Below, one piece after another: positions 44,303 through 53,100 of a stretch of 64,000 bases of DNA (the first letter of the stretch is position 1; every line of letters begins with the position of its first letter). The stretch spans positions 1-64,000 of the forward strand of contig CADALT010000003.1 of assembly GCA_902788785.1 (NCBI GenBank), read 5' to 3'. A model generated the notes under the pieces. That model saw nothing but the letters and a program-made list of their open reading frames with translations, made no database searches and had not been told where the DNA came from. Source of the DNA: an uncultured Ruminococcus sp. (GTDB lineage Bacteria; Bacillota; Clostridia; Oscillospirales; Ruminococcaceae). Both the position numbers and the translations under genes were made by a program.

Positions 44303-44719
44303 TTAATTTACACCCGGTGCATATTCCTCCAAGCTAAAAAAGCCTGAGCCGCCTTCTGCGAAAAAGTATGAAACCGATGCAGGGTGCTTATCCATTGAGA
44401 ATACATAACTTTTTATATAGCCTTCTTCGACCAGTTCATCCATTACAGGTGTAAGAATTTCCTTTTTCTCATAGATATCTAGCTTTTTAAAATCCGGATC
44501 ATTATCATACGAAATAAGAACATCTGATATATGTTTAAGCGCTTCTTCCAAAGTGTACGAACTGTCTTTGTCATGAGCGGTCGTTGAATCTTCATCAGAT
44601 GTTATATTTGCGTCAGCGGTACTCGTATCATTTATTTGTACGTTCTTATCTACTTGTCCGCACGCAGCGGCATTTAAAGCGGCAATAGCACATAGTGTAC
44701 AGATGATGGCTTTTTTCAT
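44303..44719 (-). CDS. Small lipoprotein, unknown
   Basis: The 138-residue protein has a lipoprotein signal with the box NAAAC at about residues 16-20. The mature part is acidic with Asp/Ser/Thr at first, then a helical segment DPDFKKLDIYEKKEILTPV. I do not recognise the family. It shares a 30-base upstream segment with the lipid kinase gene downstream, as if a copy of the leader came with it. Confidence 0.7.
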   Translation of the reverse strand: MKKAIICTLCAIAALNAAACGQVDKNVQINDTSTADANITSDEDSTTAHDKDSSYTLEEALKHISDVLISYDNDPDFKKLDIYEKKEILTPVMDELVEEGYIKSYVFSMDKHPASVSYFFAEGGSGFFSLEEYAPGVN

Positions 44720-44740
44720 AAATTGCCTCCGTAAGAATAT
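44711..44740 (-). repeat. 30-bp direct repeat, copy 2 (lipoprotein start region)
   Basis: Identical to 44256-44285, at the start of the lipoprotein gene. Confidence 0.7.
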
Positions 44741-44756
44741 TTGCCTTTATATAACC

Positions 44757-44785
44757 ATATTAACACTAAAGGCTCTCAAAGTCAA
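44757..44785 (-). promoter_or_regulatory. Promoter of the lipoprotein-lipid kinase unit
   Basis: On the minus strand TTGACT (44780-44785) and TAATAT (44757-44762) are 17 bases apart, 38 bases before the lipoprotein gene. Confidence 0.6.
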
Positions 44786-44824
44786 TGGTTTTCTTGTGAA
44801 AATGAGGTCATAATAAATCTAAAA

Positions 44825-44851
44825 AAGTCCCGATGGGGCACATCGGGACTT
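44825..44851 (-). terminator. Terminator of the cheA-cheW operon
   Basis: AAGTCCCGATG and CATCGGGACTT pair perfectly over 11 bases with loop GGGCA. On the minus strand the stem is followed by T's. Confidence 0.92.
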
Positions 44852-44877
44852 CATTTGCGGCACAAAGCCGTTTGGGG

Positions 44878-45312
44878 TCAGGTCCTTACGAGTATCTCAG
44901 GGTCGAGGATAGATATGCGCTCTTTTCCGTCACGTATGACAAAGCCTTTGACCATGCCGTTTTCAACGGGTGAACGTGTTATGTCCTCGGGGCGGATAAG
45001 TTCAGCGTCCAGCACCCTGTCAACTCTCAGTCCGCACTGGAGAGTGTTTATCTCCAGCACGATGATGCAGCTGCGCTCATCAAATTCACCCTCGGGCAGA
45101 CCGAGCCTGAGTCTGAGGTCCATCACAGGCACAGCTTTGCCTCGGTGGTTCATAAGCCCCAGCACGAAATCGGGGGCGGTAGGTATCTTTGTAAGCTCGG
45201 GTATCTCGATGATATCAGCCACATCAAGTATATAGAAACCATAGCAGTTTTCAGCCGCACTGAATGTCAGCAGCTGACCGCCGTTCTCAAAAAGCTCGTT
45301 AAGATCAGCCAT
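44878..45312 (-). CDS. cheW: Chemotaxis coupling protein CheW
   Basis: The 144-residue protein couples receptors to CheA. The CheW fold is recognisable in CYGFYILDVADIIEIPEL, GLMNHRGKAVPVMDLRLRLG and CGLRVDRVLDAELI. It overlaps cheA by eight bases and so is translationally coupled. No receptor or cheY gene lies in the window; those partners must be elsewhere. Confidence 0.93.
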   Translation of the reverse strand: MADLNELFENGGQLLTFSAAENCYGFYILDVADIIEIPELTKIPTAPDFVLGLMNHRGKAVPVMDLRLRLGLPEGEFDERSCIIVLEINTLQCGLRVDRVLDAELIRPEDITRSPVENGMVKGFVIRDGKERISILDPEILVRT

Positions 45313-47719
45313 TTGCGCCCTCCTCTCCCGTTTCGCCGTTAAGTACGGAATTCATATCCAGTATGATGGTCATGCTGCCGTCGCCCAGTATCGAACTGCC
45401 TGCAAGCCCTGCCTCTTTAAGGTGCAGCCCATCAAGCAGCGGTGAGAACGGTTTTACTACCACCTGCTGGTCGCACACCAGTTTATCTGCTAACAGCACC
45501 GCTTCATACCTGCCCTCACGGCAATAGATGCATATGCCCTCTGTGGGGTCGGTGACGGAGTTTTCAAGCTTTAGTATGCTGCCCAGCCTGATAAGCGGCA
45601 GGCATTTGTCACGCAGGTATATGAACTCGTTGCCCTCGGGGTCGATGATGAAGCTGTCCTTATCGCAGGAGAAGGCTTCTCTGACCGATGATGCAGGCAC
45701 CGAGATGCTGCTGCCGCCCACCTCAAAACTCAGCACATCAACTATCGAGAGTGACAGCGGTATCCTTATGGTGAAGGTGCTGCCCTTGCCCAGTTTGGAG
45801 TTAACGGTCAGCTTGCCGCCGACTTTTTCGATGTTTTGCTTGACCACGTCCATGCCGACGCCACGTCCGCTGTACTGGGTGACAGTCTCATTGGTGGAAA
45901 AACCTGCCGCTACAACGAAATTGAATATCTCACGCTCGGTGTATTCGTTTTCGGGCTTGGTGAGCATACCGTTCTTTTTTGCCTTTGCCATTATCTTGGC
46001 AGCGTCCATGCCTGCGCCGTTGTCCTTGCAGGAAATGACTACCTCGTTGGACTCATACCCTGCGCTGAGGGTAACTGTGGGCGGATGGGTCTTGCCTGCG
46101 GCGGCACGTTCCTCGGGGGACTCTATGCCGTGGTCGATGGCATTCCTGACTATATGCATTAGAGGGTCGCCCAGCATATCTATGATGGACTTATCGACCT
46201 CGGTATCTTCACCACGGAATACCAGCACAGCATTCTTTTTAAGGGTGTTGTTCATATCTCGCACGACACGGTTCATCTTCTGGAAGGCTGTGGAAACAGG
46301 CACCATTCGTATGGACATGACCACGTCCTGAAGTTCGTCCGTGAGTTTTTTCAGTTCACGGGAGGATTTATTGAACCTGTCCAGCTTAGTCTCCATTCCT
46401 CGCAGGTCGGGGGAGGAGATGACCGCACTTTCGGTTATGACTATCTCGGAGACCAGATCAAGCAGTTTATCCAGCTTTTCCAGCTTGACGGTCAGCAGGC
46501 TTTGCTCCTTATGCTCTTTTTTGGGAGCTTTCGGGGCAGCGGGCTTTTTCTCCTGCGCTTCCTGCGGCTTTGCGGCCTCGGGCTTGGGTTCGGCAGGCTT
46601 TACTTCTTCCACGGGTTTAGCCGCAGGGCGCTTCACGGGTATGACGCTTTCAACGTTCCTGCCCTCGTCGAGCACCTGTTCCACCGCCTTGACATCGTCG
46701 GTGATGAGTTTTATGAAAAGTCCCTGCTTTTGTATTATGTCATCTGCGCCCTCGTCGTCCAGATCGGGCGGAACTGTTCTTGCGACCTCGGCAAAAGCGC
46801 CAAGCTTGCGCAGCATGACCATTGCCCTTGCGGAGGGCATTGCGCAGGTGCTTGTAAATGTCACCTGATAGGTCAGCAGCTTTTCGTCTTCATCGGGCAG
46901 GAAAACTCCGTCGGGCACATTTATCTCGGGCTCGGCAGCTGCCCCTGCACCGCCGCTTTTCAGGTCATCTTTGACGAAAGGCACAGCGCTTTCCACATTA
47001 AGACCCGATGCAAGTATCTTTTCCACCGCAGCGGTATCATCGGTTATCAGCTTGATGAACAGACCGAATTTCTTGATACCGTCATCGGCATTATCGTCAT
47101 CTAAGTCGGCAGGCACAGTGCGGCAGACCTCAGCCACTGCACCCAGCTTGCGTATGAGCACCATTGCCCTTGCCGCAGGCATAGCGCAGCTTTCGCTGTA
47201 CATGACCCGATAGGTCTGCATATTCTCGGGCTCGCCGTTTTCAAAGATATTATCGGGCAGCGCAGGGGCATCGGACTTGTCCTCGCCGCCTTCGCCCTCG
47301 CCTTTGAAGTAAGCCGCCAGCTTATGTATCTCATCTATCTGCTCGGTGAAATCCGTAAGCGGGATATCCTCATCGGGGAGGTTTTCAAGCTCGTTTTTCA
47401 GGCTGTCGGAGCTTTTATACAAAAGGTCGAACAGCGCACCTTTATCCGTGCGGACATAGGTCTTCTCACGGATTATGAAGAACATATCCTCCATGGCGTG
47501 GGCAAGGGTAGACATATTTTGCAGACCCATCATTGCCGCCGAACCTTTGATGGTATGCATCGTTCGGAATATCTCTGCGATGTCATCATCTTCGATGGAG
47601 GCTATATCCTCCGCTTGTTCGGCACGCATGAGTATGTCATCAAGGTTCTGCAAAAGCTCGCCCGTTTCAAACATAAAGGTATCAAGCATACTTTCCATGC
47701 TTTCGTCAAATTTTGGCAT
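45305..47719 (-). CDS. cheA: Chemotaxis histidine kinase CheA with duplicated P2-like domain
   Basis: The 804-residue kinase phosphorylates CheY-type regulators. The HPt domain carries H55 in MHTIKGSAAMMGL. Two similar domains follow near 165-250 and 279-365 (MQTYRVMYSESCAMPAARAM and LLTYQVTFTSTCAMPSARAM), a tandem copy of the P2 response-regulator docking domain. Then come a Lys/Pro linker, the dimerisation helix, the ATPase with N box HIVRNAIDHGIES, G1 KDNGAGMD and G2 GRGVGMDVVK, and a CheW-like end. GTGAGAAAA precedes the ATG with a weak ribosome site. Confidence 0.95.
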   Translation of the reverse strand: MPKFDESMESMLDTFMFETGELLQNLDDILMRAEQAEDIASIEDDDIAEIFRTMHTIKGSAAMMGLQNMSTLAHAMEDMFFIIREKTYVRTDKGALFDLLYKSSDSLKNELENLPDEDIPLTDFTEQIDEIHKLAAYFKGEGEGGEDKSDAPALPDNIFENGEPENMQTYRVMYSESCAMPAARAMVLIRKLGAVAEVCRTVPADLDDDNADDGIKKFGLFIKLITDDTAAVEKILASGLNVESAVPFVKDDLKSGGAGAAAEPEINVPDGVFLPDEDEKLLTYQVTFTSTCAMPSARAMVMLRKLGAFAEVARTVPPDLDDEGADDIIQKQGLFIKLITDDVKAVEQVLDEGRNVESVIPVKRPAAKPVEEVKPAEPKPEAAKPQEAQEKKPAAPKAPKKEHKEQSLLTVKLEKLDKLLDLVSEIVITESAVISSPDLRGMETKLDRFNKSSRELKKLTDELQDVVMSIRMVPVSTAFQKMNRVVRDMNNTLKKNAVLVFRGEDTEVDKSIIDMLGDPLMHIVRNAIDHGIESPEERAAAGKTHPPTVTLSAGYESNEVVISCKDNGAGMDAAKIMAKAKKNGMLTKPENEYTEREIFNFVVAAGFSTNETVTQYSGRGVGMDVVKQNIEKVGGKLTVNSKLGKGSTFTIRIPLSLSIVDVLSFEVGGSSISVPASSVREAFSCDKDSFIIDPEGNEFIYLRDKCLPLIRLGSILKLENSVTDPTEGICIYCREGRYEAVLLADKLVCDQQVVVKPFSPLLDGLHLKEAGLAGSSILGDGSMTIILDMNSVLNGETGEEGANG

Positions 47720-47754
47720 TTTTTCTCACCACCTGATCGTTGATCTGTTATGCG

Positions 47755-48084
47755 TTATTCCATATAGTCGAACATACCCACAGCATCGGAGGGCTTGGGC
47801 TTTTCGCCTTCTTTTATAAGATACACTCTGTCGCTGCCTGCCATCATGCCTGACTGCACTGCATTTTCCATTGCACCTGCACAGCACATTTTATAGCCGC
47901 CGCTCAGCAGTTCATCTTTAAGCATTTTAAAAGCCGTGAATGTGTCCTCGTTTTCTGATGAGTATTCTTTTCCCTCGACATTGGTGCTGAAAGCAATGGT
48001 GTTTCCGTCATCTTTCAGCCATACTGTAATATCTGTATATCCTGTGTCGTTCAGTCTTTTAAGACGTACAGCTATATCTTCCAT
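47755..48084 (-). CDS. Hypothetical protein in the che operon
   Basis: The 109-residue soluble protein has no signal or membrane segment. It begins MEDIAVRLKRLNDTGYTDIT and ends in DAVGMFDYME. AGGAGGT lies eight bases before the ATG. I do not recognise it. Position 35 bases before cheA suggests a function tied to the chemosensory proteins. Confidence 0.75.
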   Translation of the reverse strand: MEDIAVRLKRLNDTGYTDITVWLKDDGNTIAFSTNVEGKEYSSENEDTFTAFKMLKDELLSGGYKMCCAGAMENAVQSGMMAGSDRVYLIKEGEKPKPSDAVGMFDYME

Positions 48085-48146
48085 AATTTACCTCCTGATA
48101 ATACGATCATCGTACTCTGCCATGACCCTCTCGAACCGGGGATATC

Positions 48147-48473
48147 TCACGGGCTGCACATTTCTGCGCTGTTCTCGGCATCTTCCGTTACAAGGCTTTT
48201 ATCCACCTCAAACAGCTGCTCGCCCTCATCATCTTCGATATCATCGGGATATTGGAGGGATATGGTGCAGAAGTCTGCATTTTTATCCATAATGGTACAC
48301 CGTGCGATGCCTTCTTTCGGGACGGTCAGATCAAGATCGTCCTTTGAGAATACAGGCAGCTTGTCCCGTAGGATATGTACCTTTCCGAAACGGTCGGTAA
48401 ACTCTGCCACGGCAAGGTCGGGGTAGGTGTTTGCCTCGATGATCTCGGTTATCGTAACTTTCAGTTCAGCCAT
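48147..48473 (-). CDS. Hypothetical acidic protein in the che operon
   Basis: The 108-residue soluble protein is acidic, with strand-like segments (LKVTITEIIEANTYPDLAVA) and an acidic tail. No family recognised. It starts three bases after the upstream lipoprotein stop, indicating coupled translation. Confidence 0.75.
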   Translation of the reverse strand: MAELKVTITEIIEANTYPDLAVAEFTDRFGKVHILRDKLPVFSKDDLDLTVPKEGIARCTIMDKNADFCTISLQYPDDIEDDEGEQLFEVDKSLVTEDAENSAEMCSP

Positions 48474-48476
48474 AGT

Positions 48477-49433
48477 TTATTCTTCTATACCGTGTTCTGC
48501 ACGCCAGCTATCAGTATATTTATAGATGCTGTCGAGATAATCCTCCATATTATCTGTGTATACGTATTCCTCTGTACCATCGGCATGATGCAGCTTTCCG
48601 AGCACACTTGCAAAGAATATGTCCAGCTGTTCACCGTCATGAGTGTCTATCACATACGCAACAGTCTCGTCGCCAAAGTCTTCATCTGAAAGATCTACAG
48701 CATAATAAGGTATCGACTGCATTTTTTTCAGCTGTTCGGGGTCTGTGACTTCTGACGAGTTGCCGTTCTTGTCCGTAACGGTCATCTTGTCCGAGGTAAG
48801 GTATCTGTATACATTTTTATCGTTGTATTCCTGCGCAGTACGTTCTACGATGTCCATCAGCTCGGCAGGGAATTCAAACATATATCTATGGTCACGATCC
48901 ATACCGTATTTTTTGCCGATGAACATATAGACATCGTCGTTGACATTCAACTCGTAACTGTCCCAAAACTCGTGGGACATCATATGCTCTTCTTCTTCGG
49001 ATAATTTATCCTTATCTATCTTTGTCAGACCCGGGAGCTGTTCCTTGAACTTCTCCAGATCGTCGCCTGTGATCTCAATTGTATAGCAGGGTATCGAATC
49101 TTTGATAGCATCACCTGTTGCGATATTGTAGCCGATATAATACCTGAACGATACGGACTTTACATCTTCCGGAACTATCTTTCCGTCGTCGGAGGTCTGC
49201 TCGCTCTCTTCCTTAGAGGTATCGGGTGTGCTTTCTGCATTGCTCTCGCTGAGGGAGCTGCTTTCTTCCTCTGTAGTGGAGGTTTCGCTGACGGCTTCGG
49301 TCATGCTGCTTGATCCTGTTTCTGCGGCAGGGCGTGAGTTTGTTTCGCCCTGTTTGACATTTCCGCAGGCACACAATGCCAGCATCGCCGTCATAAGTAC
49401 GAGAGCATTTTTGGTTTTGTTCAGTTTTTTCAT
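48477..49433 (-). CDS. Lipoprotein with Ser/Glu-rich linker, unknown
   Basis: The 318-residue protein has a lipoprotein signal ending near MLALCACGN. A Ser/Thr/Glu-rich linker (about 30-80) precedes a folded part with FRYYIGYNIATGD and DDVYMFIGKKYGMD. I do not recognise the domain. It is the first gene of the apparent five-gene operon ending in cheA-cheW, so an extracellular sensing role is possible but only inferred. Confidence 0.75.
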   Translation of the reverse strand: MKKLNKTKNALVLMTAMLALCACGNVKQGETNSRPAAETGSSSMTEAVSETSTTEEESSSLSESNAESTPDTSKEESEQTSDDGKIVPEDVKSVSFRYYIGYNIATGDAIKDSIPCYTIEITGDDLEKFKEQLPGLTKIDKDKLSEEEEHMMSHEFWDSYELNVNDDVYMFIGKKYGMDRDHRYMFEFPAELMDIVERTAQEYNDKNVYRYLTSDKMTVTDKNGNSSEVTDPEQLKKMQSIPYYAVDLSDEDFGDETVAYVIDTHDGEQLDIFFASVLGKLHHADGTEEYVYTDNMEDYLDSIYKYTDSWRAEHGIEE

Positions 49434-49457
49434 TGTCGTTATCTGCCTTTCTTATAT

Positions 49458-49546
49458 ATATTAAACTATTGAACGACTTAGATCTCTGTACATGGTCACT
49501 CATCGAAACAAGTATCCATGTAGAAATCTTAAAGTCAGTTACTATA
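49458..49546. repeat. Palindromic repeat family, copy A
   Basis: The element starts TATATTAAAC and ends GTTACTATA. It contains the loop CACTCATCGAAACAAGTATC flanked by pairing arms (GACTT/AAGTC, GAT/ATC, ACATGG/CCATGT). The same loop and ends occur in copy B (59568-59670), while the stem bases differ. The stop codon of the PH-domain gene falls inside it. Confidence 0.75.
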
Positions 49547-51061
49547 GTTTTCTTCCTTTATTTCTTCATTCTCCCACAGACCCGCATTCCGCATAGCCAA
49601 GATCAGCGAATCATAGTTCAAACACTTTATGATATGGCAGCTTGAACTTTCCGCCGAGGTGTACACTCTGAGATGGCAGGTGCCGTTCATACGCTGGAAG
49701 GGGTTGCGGCTGACCTTTATCTTGCTTATGCGGTCAAGCTTTACCGAGGCACGGTGGAAGCGGTAAAACCTACAGTAGGACAGCACGCAGTGTTCGCCGT
49801 CAAAGCCTATGGCTGTGTTGAATGTGGCTTGGAACTTCACTATGACCATCCAGATAAGCGGTACCATGGATATGACCGATAGGTTTGTAAGGGCGCTTTT
49901 CCAGTCGGGTATGGTCTTGACCACCAGCTCAAAACTTGGTATTATCCTGCACAGCACCGAGTAGGCAACTCCGGGCAGCAGGCATATTATCAGGGGCATT
50001 GTTATGAAGCGCCACACATCTCTGATGCCTGTGCGCACATCATAGCCCACCGTAGGCACGCCCGGCATAAGCAGCCTGACAGAAGTTTCTGCGGAGATGT
50101 TGGTGGTGATGGGTACAAGGGCTGAAAGTTCCAGCCTGCGCTTGCCGTAGCCTGTACAGTGTACGGACACAGAGCATATGCCGAACAGCTTCATCAGCAT
50201 GGACTGCTGATAGTCGATATAGTTTATCCTGTCACGCATGATGATGTGGCGGCGCTTTGTGCCTTTGCCGCTGCTGATGAGCAGCATATCCTCACATCTT
50301 GTACAGGTGAAGTTCCAGTGGCGCATCAGGTTCGACAGGAAAGACACCAGCCAGCTGCCCATTACGACCAGCGCTGCGACTATCAGATATTTGGGTATGT
50401 GGATAGTGAGTTTTTCCAGCTCGCTGTTCACTCTTTCAAGGAACTGCTCCTCTATCTCTCTGCCCACTATGCGGTAAGCCTGATATATGAAAGTCAGCGT
50501 CAGCAGCATACCCGAAAGGGTAGATGAGAACAGCAGCGAGAATATGATGAGGCTGCCTTTCTGGGAATTGAAGATATATTTCGGCTTGCTGCGGCATTTT
50601 TTTGTAGCAAGCTCGTAGATATAGAATGCCTGTTTCTGGCTGATATCCAGCCGTATATCAGTGTTTTGTATACTCTTGGCATCTGTATCTATATATACTG
50701 TACAGGCTCGCATGAATCTGTAGATATATCCCTGGCACAGTGACATGGACGACATCTCGCTGAAATACACTCTGGTCTTTTCGATGCCGAAATAGCCTGT
50801 GTGGGAGATTATGCAGTCATCTTCTATCTCGAAATAGATGAACACCCACCTTAATATGCCGTAGCCTATGACGAATGACAGGGTGAGTATATCTATCCAG
50901 TTGGCACGCAGCCAGCTCTCAAAATCGAACTTATTGGCTATGAGGTATTTCGCCAGCGGGATAAGCAGCAGCCAGAGGTATTTTGCGATATACGTAAGTA
51001 TCTTTATGGGGTGCTGGCGTTTTCTGAAAAAGCCGCGTATCCCTTTGTATTCGCCGCTCAT
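49535..51061 (-). CDS. PH-domain membrane protein, YdbT-like
   Basis: The 508-residue protein has about six membrane helices and two or three bPH2-type PH domains after them (segments like FEIEDDCIISHTGYFGIEKT and TSAESSSCHIIKCLNYDS). This is the arrangement of Bacillus YdbT. Its start overlaps the YdbS-like gene's stop by four bases (ATGA). Function in Bacillus is poorly known, reported around resistance to antimicrobial peptides. Confidence 0.8.
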   Translation of the reverse strand: MSGEYKGIRGFFRKRQHPIKILTYIAKYLWLLLIPLAKYLIANKFDFESWLRANWIDILTLSFVIGYGILRWVFIYFEIEDDCIISHTGYFGIEKTRVYFSEMSSMSLCQGYIYRFMRACTVYIDTDAKSIQNTDIRLDISQKQAFYIYELATKKCRSKPKYIFNSQKGSLIIFSLLFSSTLSGMLLTLTFIYQAYRIVGREIEEQFLERVNSELEKLTIHIPKYLIVAALVVMGSWLVSFLSNLMRHWNFTCTRCEDMLLISSGKGTKRRHIIMRDRINYIDYQQSMLMKLFGICSVSVHCTGYGKRRLELSALVPITTNISAETSVRLLMPGVPTVGYDVRTGIRDVWRFITMPLIICLLPGVAYSVLCRIIPSFELVVKTIPDWKSALTNLSVISMVPLIWMVIVKFQATFNTAIGFDGEHCVLSYCRFYRFHRASVKLDRISKIKVSRNPFQRMNGTCHLRVYTSAESSSCHIIKCLNYDSLILAMRNAGLWENEEIKEENYSN

Positions 51062-51531
51062 TGCTCACCTCTGCTTCTGATGGAATTATTTACCTGATCG
51101 GCGATCTCCTGCGCATCACGCTTTGAGAGGAAAGGCATCACGAGCCTTGAACCCAATGCATTCAGCACGATGAAATTCATACCTGTGAACCTGCCAAGCG
51201 GCAGGAATATGGCAGTTACGGATTTAACGGCTGAGGTCAGCATGAACTGTTTTGAGGTCACTATCAGTCCGCTTTTGGCAGTTATCTCTTTGTTTGACAC
51301 GGTGAAGCTCGCCTTATGGAAATAAAATGGCAGCACCAGCACCGCAAACAGTGCAGCGATGACCCAAAGAGGCAACAGCACATAGTAGTCTGCAAAGCCG
51401 CTGTACCCCGGTACGAAACGCTCCACCAGATCAAGTATAAGGTTAAGTGCAAATCTTATAAGCAGCAGTATTGCAGCCAGCAGCGCATATATCAGTGCCA
51501 GCGGCCGCTTTGACAGCTTATATACTTTCAT
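51058..51531 (-). CDS. PH-domain membrane protein, YdbS-like
   Basis: The 157-residue protein has two helices (about 12-30, 47-70) and one PH domain (ASFTVSNKEITAKSGLIVTS). It is a partner of the downstream YdbT-like protein in the same two-gene unit. TTGGAGAA precedes the start, with a promoter at 51586-51614. Confidence 0.8.
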   Translation of the reverse strand: MKVYKLSKRPLALIYALLAAILLLIRFALNLILDLVERFVPGYSGFADYYVLLPLWVIAALFAVLVLPFYFHKASFTVSNKEITAKSGLIVTSKQFMLTSAVKSVTAIFLPLGRFTGMNFIVLNALGSRLVMPFLSKRDAQEIADQVNNSIRSRGEQ

Positions 51532-51585
51532 ATTCGATATTCTCCAAAAAAATGTGATTTATTATAGAAATAATTGTACATAATA

Positions 51586-51614
51586 ATTATAACACACAAT
51601 GCGATTTTTTACAA
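51586..51614 (-). promoter_or_regulatory. Promoter of the YdbS/YdbT-like pair
   Basis: On the minus strand TTGTAA (51609-51614) and TATAAT (51586-51591) are 17 bases apart. Confidence 0.65.
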
Positions 51615-51637
51615 GCCCTGCCAAGACTTTTTAACGT

Positions 51638-51678
51638 GAAAAAAAGCTCTTCCCGAGAAGATATTTGTCGGGAAGAGC
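51638..51678 (-). terminator. Terminator after the cyclophilin gene
   Basis: GCTCTTCCCGA (51646-51656) pairs with TCGGGAAGAGC (51668-51678), perfect over 11 bases. A run of T follows on the minus strand. Confidence 0.92.
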
Positions 51679-51703
51679 ATATTTTTATCGTATAATATTA
51701 TTA

Positions 51704-52993
51704 TCAGTAGTTCACGGTGAACTCAACTCTGTGATTGCCGTTTTCGTCGGGGTCGATCATTTCAGCCTTGACGATGGTTATTGGTGAACTGGGGACAGAG
51801 ACCTCACCTGTCTGGCTGACACCTCTTGTAACGGAGGTAAAGCCGTCTACCACGTCCATACCCTCGGTCACTTTACCGAAAGCTGCATACTTGCCATCAA
51901 GGTTCTCGCAGGTATCGAAGCAGATGAAGAACTGGCTGGATGCGCTGTCGGGGTCTTCAGCCCTTGCCATGGATACTGTGCCCTTAACGTGCTTGAGGTC
52001 GTTATCCACACCGTTCTCGGTGAACTCGCCCTTGATGGTATCGGTCATTTCCTCTGCGGAAGCAGGTGCGCCGCCCTGTGCCATGAAGCCGTCGATAACT
52101 CTGTGGAAGTTTGAGCCGTTATAGAAACCGTCGTTTACGAGTTTCTCGAAATTCTCGCAGGATATGGGGGCTTTTTCGGCATTAAGGGTGATGATGAACT
52201 TACCTTCCTTGAACTCATGCTCGGTGAAATCCATAGTGAACTTTGCTCTCTTATGACCGTCTGCATCGGGGTCGATCATTTCAGCCTTGGTGATGGTGAT
52301 GGGCTGTATAGGCTCTGCCAGTTCATAGCTGGAATTGAGCTTTCTGTCAACGTTCAGGAAACGGTCTACAACCTCCATGCCCTGAGTTACCTGACCGAAA
52401 GCGGCATACTGACCGTCAAGGAAGCTTACTTCATCATAGCAGATGAAGAACTGGCTGGAAGCGCTGTCGTTATCCTGTGCCCTTGCCATAGAAACGATGC
52501 CCTTCATATGTTTGAGGTCGTTCTTCACGCCGTTGGCGGAGAACTCACCCTTGATATTTGTGCCGGAGCCGCCCATGCCCGTGCCTTCGGGGTCGCCGCC
52601 CTGAGCCATGAAGTCATTAACGACTCTGTGGAAGGTGGTGCCGTCATAGAAGCCTTCGCTGACAAGCTTTTCAAAATTCTCGCAGGTGATGGGAGCTTTA
52701 TCCTCACGGAGGGTGATTATAAAGCTGTTCTCACCGATGTCCTCATCTGATGTGGGCAGCAGGTCTGCCACAAACTCGGTATTAGCGGCATTTTGAGAGC
52801 CGCTGTCATCCTGTGCGGAAGTTTCCTGCGTGCTTTCATCTGCGCTTGGTGCAGAAGTTTCAGCGCTGCTGTCGGTGGTTTTTGTGTGACTGTTTCCGCA
52901 GGAAGCGAGTGTGCCGCACATCATCAGCACAGCAGCCATTATACAGACTGCGCTTTTCCTGACACGGTTATCGGTATTTTCGGATATTTTCAT
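51704..52993 (-). CDS. Lipoprotein with two tandem cyclophilin domains
   Basis: The 429-residue lipid-anchored protein (signal ends CGTLASCGN) has two cyclophilin-type peptidyl-prolyl isomerase domains. Domain 1 (about 85-240) has FHRVVNDFMAQGGDPEGTG and SMARAQDNDSASSQFFIC. Domain 2 (about 265-425) has FHRVIDGFMAQGGAP and SMARAEDPDSASSQFFIC. Arginine and glutamine positions are kept in both. It likely folds secreted proteins outside the membrane. A single cyclophilin is usual; the duplication is less common. Confidence 0.9.
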   Translation of the reverse strand: MKISENTDNRVRKSAVCIMAAVLMMCGTLASCGNSHTKTTDSSAETSAPSADESTQETSAQDDSGSQNAANTEFVADLLPTSDEDIGENSFIITLREDKAPITCENFEKLVSEGFYDGTTFHRVVNDFMAQGGDPEGTGMGGSGTNIKGEFSANGVKNDLKHMKGIVSMARAQDNDSASSQFFICYDEVSFLDGQYAAFGQVTQGMEVVDRFLNVDRKLNSSYELAEPIQPITITKAEMIDPDADGHKRAKFTMDFTEHEFKEGKFIITLNAEKAPISCENFEKLVNDGFYNGSNFHRVIDGFMAQGGAPASAEEMTDTIKGEFTENGVDNDLKHVKGTVSMARAEDPDSASSQFFICFDTCENLDGKYAAFGKVTEGMDVVDGFTSVTRGVSQTGEVSVPSSPITIVKAEMIDPDENGNHRVEFTVNY

Positions 52994-53030
52994 TTACTTT
53001 CCGTCCTTTCAATATTTATAAACAACCTTA

Positions 53031-53059
53031 ATTATAGCACCTATTCCCCAAAAAATCAA
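53031..53059 (-). promoter_or_regulatory. Promoter of the cyclophilin gene
   Basis: On the minus strand TTGATT (53054-53059) and TATAAT (53031-53036) are 17 bases apart, 38 bases from the ATG. Confidence 0.7.
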
Positions 53060-53100
53060 GGCAGACAGCCACATTTCACCGAACTTTCACCCTAGCCCCC

